Positions 1-5,451 of a stretch of DNA of 5,451 nucleotides are shown piece after piece (positions within the stretch are counted from its first letter, which is position 1; every line of letters begins with the position of its first letter). The stretch comes from an uncultured Taibaiella sp. (lineage in GTDB: Bacteria > Bacteroidota > Bacteroidia > Chitinophagales > Chitinophagaceae), in NCBI GenBank assembly GCA_937871155.1, contig CALMXV010000064.1:1-5451 (forward strand). The letters are read 5' to 3'. The translations under genes and the position numbers were made by a program. A model generated the notes under the pieces. The model was not told the origin of the DNA, did not search any database, and saw only the letters and a list, made by a program, of their open reading frames with translations.

Positions 1-267
1 ACTGAAATTCATCAAGTATTAGCTATGGAAGTACCGGAAGAGGAATTGTTGAAACGATTAGTATCTCGAGGTAAAATGAGTGGTCGCAGCGATGATAATG
101 AAGAAGTAATTGGCAAAAGAATCAAAGAATATTATGCAAAGACCGAAGCAGTAGCCATACATTATAATGAGTTAGGAAAGCTAGAGCGCATTAAAGGAAT
201 AGGTTCAATAGAAGATATATTCCAATCTTTAAGTAAGAATATCGAAAAATATTTACAACCAGCATAG
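1..267 (+). CDS. adk: Adenylate kinase, C-terminal 88 residues (5' end outside window)
   Basis: Adenylate kinase interconverts ATP + AMP and 2 ADP in the cytoplasm. The reading frame is open from base 1 and ends at TAG 265-267, so the N-terminal part with the P-loop and AMP-binding region lies upstream of the window. The visible part carries the family's late core: a strand ending in [14 protein letters not shown] (fragment residues 7-20), then the short-LID segment [13 protein letters not shown] (23-35) with Arg29 and the Asp31-Asp32 pair, then R40 and a helical KEYYAKTE stretch. The long or zinc-binding LID insert of other bacteria is absent, as is usual in Bacteroidota. The C-terminus, with a GIGSIEDIF segment, is intact. 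An ATG at 25 is internal (Met in LAMEVPEE), not a start, because conserved sequence continues before it. The gene overlaps obg by one base, which suggests cotranscription and coupled translation. Confidence 0.93.
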   Translation, partial: TEIHQVLAMEVPEEELLKRLVSRGKMSGRSDDNEEVIGKRIKEYYAKTEAVAIHYNELGKLERIKGIGSIEDIFQSLSKNIEKYLQPA

Positions 268-1268
268 TGGATAAAGGAAACTTTGTAGATTATATAAGAA
301 TATTCTGTCGCAGCGGCAAAGGCGGCGCAGGTAGTTCTCATTTTGCGCGTACCAAGTTTAAGGCGATGGCAGGACCTGATGGCGGTGATGGTGGGCGTGG
401 TGGACATATTATCCTACGTGGTAATGCTCAGTTATGGACATTGTTACATCTTCGCTATCATAAAAATGTATTGGCAGAAGATGGCGAAAAAGGAAGTAAG
501 AATAATTGTACCGGACGATTTGGGAAAGATATTGTCATAGAAGTACCTCTAGGCACTGTAGCTAAGGATGAAGAAACTGATGAAGTAGAAGCAGAAATTC
601 TGCATGATGGGCAAGAAGTTATTTGGCTTCCGGGAGGCAGAGGCGGATTAGGTAATAGCAATTTTGCAACGGCCACTAATCAAGCCCCTGAATACGCACA
701 ACCCGGTGAGATGGGCATAGAAGGCTACAAATTTTTAGAGCTAAAAATGTTGGCTGATGTTGGTTTAGTGGGTTTTCCTAATGCTGGAAAATCTACTTTG
801 CTATCTGTTATTAGTGCTGCCAAACCAAAGATTGCCGATTATGCTTTTACTACTATTGTACCACAACTAGGTATGGTTCCTTATAGAGATAATCGTTCTT
901 TTGCTGTCGCCGATTTACCAGGAATAATCGAAGGTGCTGCTGAAGGAAAAGGCTTAGGGCATAGATTCCTAAGACATATCGAACGTAACCCTATTTTATT
1001 ATTCCTGATCCCAGCTGATAGCAATAACCATGCTAAAGAGCTTCAAATACTCTTAGAAGAATTAGAAGCATACAATGAAGAGTTATTAGATAAAAAAATG
1101 GTGATTGCAATTTCTAAAAGTGATATGTTGGATGATGAATTGAAAAGTGAAATTTCAGCAACCTTGCCTAAGACGATTCCTCATATATATATTTCCTCTG
1201 TTGCCAATATAGGAATTGCAACTTTGAAAGATCTACTTTGGGAAGCACTAAATGGCTCGAGTACTTAG
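267..1268 (+). CDS. obg: GTPase Obg (CgtA), ribosome assembly / stress GTPase, 333 aa
   Basis: Obg is a cytoplasmic GTPase that binds the 50S subunit and takes part in late ribosome assembly and in stress signalling. Residues 1 to about 160 form the glycine-rich Obg fold (GKGGAG at 18-23, [11 protein letters not shown] at 36-46, PGGRGGLGN at 122-130). Residues from about 162 form the G domain: P-loop GFPNAGKST (169-177), switch I FTT (194-196), DLPG (216-219) followed by [20 protein letters not shown]4 SKSD (283-286) and G5 ISS (309-311). The protein ends soon after the G domain, so the C-terminal OCT domain of some Obg proteins is missing; this short form is usual in Bacteroidota. The start is GTG at 267, within TAGTG shared with the adk stop. 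The next in-frame ATG (codon 34) would cut away the conserved N-terminus. G4 has Ser where Asn or Thr is usual. The adk-obg order is common in this phylum. Confidence 0.97.
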   Translation: MDKGNFVDYIRIFCRSGKGGAGSSHFARTKFKAMAGPDGGDGGRGGHIILRGNAQLWTLLHLRYHKNVLAEDGEKGSKNNCTGRFGKDIVIEVPLGTVAKDEETDEVEAEILHDGQEVIWLPGGRGGLGNSNFATATNQAPEYAQPGEMGIEGYKFLELKMLADVGLVGFPNAGKSTLLSVISAAKPKIADYAFTTIVPQLGMVPYRDNRSFAVADLPGIIEGAAEGKGLGHRFLRHIERNPILLFLIPADSNNHAKELQILLEELEAYNEELLDKKMVIAISKSDMLDDELKSEISATLPKTIPHIYISSVANIGIATLKDLLWEALNGSST

Positions 1269-1368
1269 GACACGACCAATATACTTGAAAGCTCAGATTA
1301 AGAAACCTCACATCTTAAGAATCAACAATAACCAATATCTGTAAGTGCAACGAAAAAATTAGTAAAAC

Positions 1369-1406
1369 AAAAAAGGCTGACCTTCTCGGGCAGCCATTTT
1401 TATTTT
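1369..1406. terminator. Probable bidirectional intrinsic terminator between obg and coxB
   Basis: GGCTG (1375-1379) pairs with CAGCC (1391-1395). Inside, CC (1381-1382) pairs with GG (1389-1390) with A1380 bulged, leaving a six-base loop TTCTCG. The hairpin is preceded by six A (1369-1374) and followed by A then TTTTTATTTT (1397-1406). Transcripts from either strand therefore have a GC-rich stem followed by a U-rich tail. The position fits: 106 bp after the obg stop and 26 bp after the coxB stop, between convergent genes. The stem is short (7 pairs), so strength is uncertain. Confidence 0.75.
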
Positions 1407-1421
1407 ATAATATATTGCAAT

Positions 1422-2474
1422 CTATTTTGCTTCATTCAGAGATAACTGCTTTACAGTTGTATCCGTTGGAGTTGCAACATTTGTAGGTGTTGAAGTTGTT
1501 GGTTTATGTAAGGTATAATATGATTTTTGTTTGGCTAACCAAGATTTGTATTCAGCTTCTGTTTCAACAATTACGGTACCTCTCATAGAATAGTGTCCTT
1601 TACCACACATTTGGTCACAAGCAATTTCATAAACAAAATCAGGATTACCTGTCATCTTTTTCATCTGTTCAGTAGTGTACAAAGGAGTAAACCACATAGT
1701 AGTAATCACACCAGGTACAGCATCCATTTTTAATCTAAAGTGAGGAAGCCCTACGTCATGGATAACATCTCTAGAGTTAATGATTAACTTGACTGGTTTA
1801 TTTACAATTAAATGAAGTTCTCCATTTTCAGCTATCACATCATCTTTATTTGCTTTATCTTCCCAATCAAGACCGAGAACGTTATTAGCATCATCAATTT
1901 TTCTAAAATCGCGTTTCCCAAGATTTTTATCATACCCTGCATAACGAATCAACCAATTGAATTGTTTTCCTACAATTTCAACTACTTGAGCATCTTTCGG
2001 AGCTTCAGAAGTAATATGTGACCAGCTTTTAAGACCGATGGCAATTAAAATAGCTAAAGTGATTGCAGGTACTGTAGTCCAAATAATTTCAAGTTTGTTA
2101 TTATGAGGATAAAAATGAGATTTTCTTTCTTCTTTAAACTGATATCTATATGCAAACCAAAATAAAAGTGTTTGAGTAATAAAAAACACTAATCCGGTTA
2201 CATAAATCATAATTTTTAATTGCCAATCGTACTCTACTCCATGTTCAGAAGCTGCTACAGGGAGCATTTTATCAGACATAGCTACATGGCATTCATACAT
2301 ACCCCAAAGACCTAAAAAGAAAAATGCAACAAATAACCAAGCCATAAGACTGTTTACTTGTTTATTCACTTTTTCTTCTCCACGTAAGATAGTTGCATAT
2401 TCGCTTGCTTTTGCAATTTGGTAGATAATGATAAATACCAATGATATTATTAATATAGTTATAAATCCGGACAT
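1422..2474 (-). CDS. coxB: Cytochrome c oxidase subunit II (CuA subunit), 350 aa
   Basis: This subunit of the heme-copper oxidase takes electrons at a binuclear CuA centre on the periplasmic side and passes them to subunit I. Four hydrophobic helices are visible (about 2-20, 43-60, 86-109, 131-149), two more than the classical two-helix form. The helix 3-4 pair matches the classical hairpin, with LEIIWTTVP (128-136); Glu129 aligns with bovine Glu62 at the K-channel mouth. The cupredoxin domain follows: KQFNWLIRY (170-178), a lineage-type insert around 181-215, DVIHD with His239, KMDAVPG (249-255), and the CuA loop Cys286, Cys290, His294, Met297. All side-chain CuA ligands are present. Gln288 replaces the usual Glu (backbone ligand), and Phe172 sits where many oxidases have Trp. 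The tail from about 322 is Thr/Pro-rich. No heme c domain is fused. The gene lies 54 bp after actF and is the last of the - strand group; no subunit I follows. Confidence 0.97.
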   Translation of the reverse strand: MSGFITILIISLVFIIIYQIAKASEYATILRGEEKVNKQVNSLMAWLFVAFFFLGLWGMYECHVAMSDKMLPVAASEHGVEYDWQLKIMIYVTGLVFFITQTLLFWFAYRYQFKEERKSHFYPHNNKLEIIWTTVPAITLAILIAIGLKSWSHITSEAPKDAQVVEIVGKQFNWLIRYAGYDKNLGKRDFRKIDDANNVLGLDWEDKANKDDVIAENGELHLIVNKPVKLIINSRDVIHDVGLPHFRLKMDAVPGVITTMWFTPLYTTEQMKKMTGNPDFVYEIACDQMCGKGHYSMRGTVIVETEAEYKSWLAKQKSYYTLHKPTTSTPTNVATPTDTTVKQLSLNEAK

Positions 2475-2528
2475 GAAATCAATTACTTGTATTTTATGAA
2501 AAATGTATTTCTAAATTTAAAAAAACAA

Positions 2529-3761
2529 TTAGCTCTGGTGTAATAATGCTTCTTTAAGCATAGGATTATTATGAGGTATTAGAGAGTTTTTAGCTAGCGT
2601 TTTTGCAGTAGTTAAAATAAATAATCCTATAAATCCTGCAAAGATGCCAAATTCATACCAACTCAAATGCCAATTTTCAGCTAATGGGCCAGGCATGGTC
2701 ATGATATAAAAGTTTAACCACTGACCAAATACAATTGTCATCGCCATGAAGGTAACTGTAAAGTAATTACGTTTACTATTACGGCTCATTAGAATTAAAA
2801 TTGGCATAATGAAATTGATCACAAAAGTAGTGTACCAAATCAAACTATAAGGTCCGTGTTGACGTATTTTAAAATACCAAGTTTCTTCTGGGATATTCGC
2901 ATACCAAATAAGCATATACTGATCAAACCACACATAAGCCCAGAAAATAGAAAATGCAAACATCAATTTTCCTAAATCATGGATATGTTCTTTGTTGACA
3001 ATATCCATTTTACCTTGATTCTTCAAATAAACAACCCAAAGTAATATCATAGACATCCCAGCTACAAAGGCACCTGCAAATGTGTACCAACTATACATAG
3101 TAGAATACCAGTGTGCGTCAATACTCATCAGCCAAACCCAAGGAGTGGTACTCATTTGAGTTAACGCATAAACAAATAAGAACGCCGCGGACCATTTAAT
3201 GGTTAACCAATAAATCTTAGTACTATTTTTAGGAGCTTGCTCTTGTGCTAAAGAAAGGCTTTGAAACTTTTTGCCAAAATAAGACCATAAGGCAATAGTA
3301 ACAACGGTAAAACCAACAAACATTCCTGGATTTAAAAAGGCTTTTTTACCTTCTAAAATTTTATCACCTTCAGGATGTACCCAATGATAAATAGGATTAT
3401 GACCGTCAATGTTAAATACAAATGCAACACACATCAAAACGATACCGGCTATCAAACCAAATATCCAAACATTCGCTCCAATTGCTTCTGGAACTCTTTT
3501 ATAGGCTACCAACCATGCACCTTGAGCTAATGAGGCAGCTGCTTGAATAAATATACTTGCTACACACATTAATAGAAAGAAAACACTGTTGTGTAATAAT
3601 ACAATCCAAAAACGAGTTCTTTCTGCATGCATGATTTCATGATCAGAAGCATGGCTATTCATTAAAGTAATAGCACCAAATAATAAGGTGATCACCCCTA
3701 TTAGAATCAGTACCATAGCAGTGGTCTTTAGCCTTGCGGGTATCTCAAAACGATCAGTCAT
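2529..3761 (-). CDS. actF: Alternative complex III subunit ActF (NrfD/PsrC-like membrane subunit), 410 aa
   Basis: ActF is one of two large polytopic subunits of alternative complex III, the quinol oxidase complex that replaces bc1 in many Bacteroidota. It is often labelled 'quinol:cytochrome c oxidoreductase quinone-binding subunit 2'. It is a paralogue of ActC and is thought to contribute a proton path; in known structures the quinol site is assigned to ActC. About ten membrane helices are visible (approximately 13-34, 51-76, 96-117, 145-163, 188-207, 222-246, 264-288, 304-326, 333-354, 369-388). The most recognisable block is HDLGKLMFAFSIFWAYVWF (261-279) followed by DQYMLIWYANIPEET (280-294), a family hallmark. 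HWVHPEG (126-132) and MTMPGPL (354-360) are further landmarks. ATG at 3761 gives a short charged cytoplasmic start before helix 1. It lies 35 bp after actE and 54 bp before coxB. The leader is A-rich with no Shine-Dalgarno sequence. Confidence 0.95.
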   Translation of the reverse strand: MTDRFEIPARLKTTAMVLILIGVITLLFGAITLMNSHASDHEIMHAERTRFWIVLLHNSVFFLLMCVASIFIQAAASLAQGAWLVAYKRVPEAIGANVWIFGLIAGIVLMCVAFVFNIDGHNPIYHWVHPEGDKILEGKKAFLNPGMFVGFTVVTIALWSYFGKKFQSLSLAQEQAPKNSTKIYWLTIKWSAAFLFVYALTQMSTTPWVWLMSIDAHWYSTMYSWYTFAGAFVAGMSMILLWVVYLKNQGKMDIVNKEHIHDLGKLMFAFSIFWAYVWFDQYMLIWYANIPEETWYFKIRQHGPYSLIWYTTFVINFIMPILILMSRNSKRNYFTVTFMAMTIVFGQWLNFYIMTMPGPLAENWHLSWYEFGIFAGFIGLFILTTAKTLAKNSLIPHNNPMLKEALLHQS

Positions 3762-3796
3762 GGGTATTCTTTTTGTTCTTTTTCTTAAAAAAAATA

Positions 3797-4453
3797 TTAT
3801 TTAATTTTTGTAGTATCTACAGCTGTAGCACTAGCAGTTTCATTTGATGCAACAGTAGTAAGCCCCAAAGTAAAAGGTGCACCTCCATTGTCTGCTTGAA
3901 CCTTCTTAATATAAGCTATTACTTGCCATCTTTGTTTGATGTCTAATTGAGAAGCATGTGAACCCATCATGTTTTTGCCAAACTTGATAGCTGCATACAT
4001 CTGTCCAACTGGCATATTTAAATACTTAGCATCTTTGAAATTTGCAGGTGCTGCTGCAAATTTACCATTACCATCGTTATAAAGAGGACCATTACCGTCA
4101 AGCTTTTGCCCATGGCAGATACCACAATAAATATCAAACAAGCGCTTCCCTTCATTTAATTCATCTTCACTAAAACGAAGATGGGTAGTTAATGTTTTAT
4201 AAGCGTTGGTATCACCTTCTACCAAGTGATCTGGTAATTCGTGACCTTGTGCTATTGTACCCAAAACTGGTAAACGACTGGTTTGTTTATCCTTAAAATT
4301 GGGGTTATCCGTATAAGCATCATAAGCACGTGAGTAGGTCATATCTGGCGCATACGTCTTACCAGGGTTACGGCGTTTTCCACCGCTGTTACAGGCTGAC
4401 ATGCCGATTCCTACTATCAGCGCTGCTACCACTATGCTTTTTGTTTTGTTCAT
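3797..4453 (-). CDS. actE: Alternative complex III subunit ActE, mono-heme cytochrome c lipoprotein, 218 aa
   Basis: ActE is the periplasmic, membrane-anchored mono-heme cytochrome c of alternative complex III and is thought to relay electrons from the complex towards the oxidase. From the ATG at 4453 the protein starts MNKTKS, then a hydrophobic stretch and lipobox GMSAC with the lipidated cysteine at residue 21: a type II signal peptide. The heme site is CGICH (Cys110, Cys113, His114). The axial methionine is Met162 or Met163 in GKNMMGSHASQL. The segment NGPLYNDGNGKFAAAPANF (about 121-139) is typical of the family. The last 20 residues are Thr/Ala/Ser-rich and look disordered. A TTG four codons upstream (4465) is also in frame, but ATG 4453 gives a normal lipoprotein signal and is preferred. 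Spacing is 23 bp from actD and 35 bp to actF. Confidence 0.95.
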   Translation of the reverse strand: MNKTKSIVVAALIVGIGMSACNSGGKRRNPGKTYAPDMTYSRAYDAYTDNPNFKDKQTSRLPVLGTIAQGHELPDHLVEGDTNAYKTLTTHLRFSEDELNEGKRLFDIYCGICHGQKLDGNGPLYNDGNGKFAAAPANFKDAKYLNMPVGQMYAAIKFGKNMMGSHASQLDIKQRWQVIAYIKKVQADNGGAPFTLGLTTVASNETASATAVDTTKIK

Positions 4454-4476
4454 AATACTGTTCAAAAAAATTCAAA

Positions 4477-5067
4477 TTATGAATGTGCAGTTACTAATCC
4501 TTTTTGATAATCTTCCTCTTTATCCCATCTGCCATACCACCATCCTTCTTCAGCTACTTCCATGTATGTTTCATTAGCACCAGTTGATTTAAGAAAATCT
4601 AAAACTTCTTGTTCCGTCACATGATCATTCATTTCAATAGTTAATACAAAGGTATCATCTGTTTGTCTAGGATGAAATACATGTTTTTTAACACCTGGCA
4701 TGATTTGGTTTAAATAACAAAAAGTCAAAACCATACCTACAGCAGAAAATAAAACAGTTAACTCAAATGTAATTGGAATAAATGCGGGAAGTGCAAAGAA
4801 TGGTTTACCACCGAAGTTAATAGGCCAATCGCTTAGGAATATCCAAGACATAAATCCTAATGCAGTACATGTTCCTAAGATACCATAAATAAAGCCGGCA
4901 ACGTGCAAATCTGTATCTTTTAATCCCATTTCCTTATCCAATCCATGAACAGGGAAAGGTGTAAATACATCATGCATTTTGTAACCACTATGACGTACTT
5001 TCTTTACTGCAGGAAAAAGAACTTCCTCATCTAAATACGTAGCTACTGCAAATTTTTTAACTGACAT
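4477..5067 (-). CDS. actD: Alternative complex III subunit ActD (DUF3341), 196 aa
   Basis: ActD is a small membrane subunit of alternative complex III (DUF3341 family). It carries no cofactor, and its role in the complex is structural or unknown. Two transmembrane helices are visible (about 56-78 and 97-120), joined by a loop DWPINFGGKPFFALPAF (80-96). The N-terminal soluble part has the family signature DVFTPFPVHGLDKEMGL (33-49); the part after helix 2 has FHPRQTDD (131-138) and a small alpha/beta segment ending in GWWYGRW (175-181). Both soluble parts probably face the cytoplasm, since the protein has an even number of helices and no signal peptide. ATG 5067 starts directly before the conserved KKFAVATYLDEE. 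It follows actC by 102 bp and precedes actE by 23 bp. Length and motifs look complete. Confidence 0.95.
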   Translation of the reverse strand: MSVKKFAVATYLDEEVLFPAVKKVRHSGYKMHDVFTPFPVHGLDKEMGLKDTDLHVAGFIYGILGTCTALGFMSWIFLSDWPINFGGKPFFALPAFIPITFELTVLFSAVGMVLTFCYLNQIMPGVKKHVFHPRQTDDTFVLTIEMNDHVTEQEVLDFLKSTGANETYMEVAEEGWWYGRWDKEEDYQKGLVTAHS

Positions 5068-5076
5068 ATACTAAAG

Positions 5077-5102
5077 TCAAATTTTAAATTAAAATCAAAT
5101 TT
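5077..5102. repeat. AT-only palindrome flanked by a direct repeat in the actC-actD spacer
   Basis: ATTTTAAATTAAAAT (5081-5095) is a perfect palindrome around a central A, seven pairs per arm. It sits inside a direct repeat TCAAATTT (5077-5084 and 5095-5102). It lies 13 bp upstream of the actD start codon, in the longest spacer of the act group. It could be an operator-like or mRNA-leader element, but AT-rich DNA makes such symmetry fairly likely by chance and the hairpin would be weak. No clear Bacteroidota promoter (TAnnTTTG) is present in this spacer. Confidence 0.3.
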
Positions 5103-5169
5103 CTTTTCTTACGTTCTATTTCTCTTCTATTAAATTTTTACCTCTCAAAAACGAAATGATAAGTAAAAA

Positions 5170-5451
5170 TTAATGATGGTGTGCATGTTCTTCTATAAAC
5201 TGCTCAGTGCTTTTTTCTTCAATCGTATCCATTTTCTTCTTATAATTAGCTCCAGATCCTTTGAGTACAAACTTAATCTCAGCAATTGCAATTACAGGGA
5301 AGTATTTTGCAAATAAGAAGAAGCATGTAAAGAATAATCCAAAGGTTCCTAAGTAGAAACCAACTTCGGGCCAATCAGGAGAATAATAAGTCCAAGAACT
5401 TGGTAAGTAATCACGATAAACAGAAGTTACAATAATTACAAAACGCTCGAA
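5170..5451 (-). CDS. actC: Alternative complex III subunit ActC (NrfD/PsrC-like), C-terminal 93 residues (5' end outside window)
   Basis: The - strand frame is open from the window edge (5451) to the stop, which reads TTA on the + strand at 5170-5172. ActC is the large NrfD/PsrC-type membrane subunit that, with the iron-sulfur subunit ActB, forms the quinol-oxidising site of alternative complex III. The visible end begins [20 protein letters not shown] (fragment residues 1-20), a well conserved loop before the last helix. The final helix follows (about 29-55, [20 protein letters not shown]), then the IAIAEIK segment and a charged cytoplasmic tail. The protein ends in EEHAHHH, a small histidine cluster. 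Identity is supported by this block and by actD, actE and actF following in the standard order; actA and actB are expected beyond the right edge. Most of the gene is not seen, so integrity cannot be judged. Confidence 0.93.
   Translation of the reverse strand, partial: FERFVIIVTSVYRDYLPSSWTYYSPDWPEVGFYLGTFGLFFTCFFLFAKYFPVIAIAEIKFVLKGSGANYKKKMDTIEEKSTEQFIEEHAHHH

Noticed and set aside
162..407. Minus-strand open frame of 81 codons across the adk-obg junction
   Set aside because: It lies antisense to two well supported genes, and its translation has no recognisable family features.
343..540. Plus-strand 65-codon frame within obg
   Set aside because: It is in another frame inside the conserved Obg domain; its residues are a frame-shifted shadow of the glycine-rich region.
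458..676. Minus-strand 72-codon frame within obg
   Set aside because: Antisense shadow with Ser/Pro-rich composition that results from reading Gly-rich codons backwards.
1298..1318. Hairpin TTAAGA / TCTTAA with nine-base loop after obg
   Set aside because: Only six mostly A-T pairs and no following T-run, so it is not a convincing terminator; the GC-rich hairpin at 1375-1395 is the better candidate.
1812..2021. Plus-strand 69-codon frame opposite coxB
   Set aside because: Antisense to the CuA domain, Ile/Phe-rich composition typical of reverse-read AT-rich coding DNA, no supporting signals.
3762..3796. Poly-T/poly-A stretch between actE and actF as a possible terminator
   Set aside because: There is no GC-rich stem before the T-run on the minus strand; it is simply the A/T-rich leader of actF.
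1..5451. Mobile element, CRISPR, tRNA/rRNA or a new multi-gene system
   Set aside because: Nearly all bases belong to recognised housekeeping or respiratory genes; no repeats, transposase, RNA gene fold or unknown gene was seen.

Overview
The window looks like a chromosomal segment from an aerobic member of the Bacteroidota. A Chitinophagales-type organism is my best guess, but sequence alone does not fix the family. The reasons are the AT-rich composition, start codons without Shine-Dalgarno sequences, a short-LID adenylate kinase followed directly by obg, and an alternative complex III (act) cluster leading into a cytochrome c oxidase subunit II of the lineage's long form.

Layout: two gene groups converge on a 153-bp gap. 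On the + strand, the 3' end of adk (1-267) overlaps by one base the complete GTPase gene obg (267-1268, GTG start). On the - strand, reading from the right edge, are the 3' end of actC (5170-5451), actD (4477-5067), actE (3797-4453), actF (2529-3761) and coxB (1422-2474). The spacers between them are 102, 23, 35 and 54 bp, with no terminator-like structure in any of them, so they are probably one operon. A GC-rich hairpin with an A-run on one side and a T-run on the other (about 1369-1406) lies between obg and coxB and probably ends transcription from both directions.

How the genes work together: ActC and ActF are the two large NrfD/PsrC-type membrane subunits of alternative complex III, a quinol:cytochrome c/oxidase oxidoreductase unrelated to cytochrome bc1. 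ActD is a small two-helix membrane subunit, and ActE is a lipid-anchored mono-heme cytochrome c. Electrons from quinol leave through c-type hemes to the binuclear CuA centre of CoxB and then reach the oxidase catalytic subunit. That catalytic subunit (coxA) is absent here: the group stops after coxB and meets obg. The + strand genes are housekeeping: nucleotide balance (Adk) and ribosome assembly (Obg).

I found no mobile element, CRISPR array, RNA gene or new defence or biosynthetic system. The points worth a second look are details: the missing coxA, substitutions around the CuA site, a start-codon correction in actE, and a few non-coding structures.
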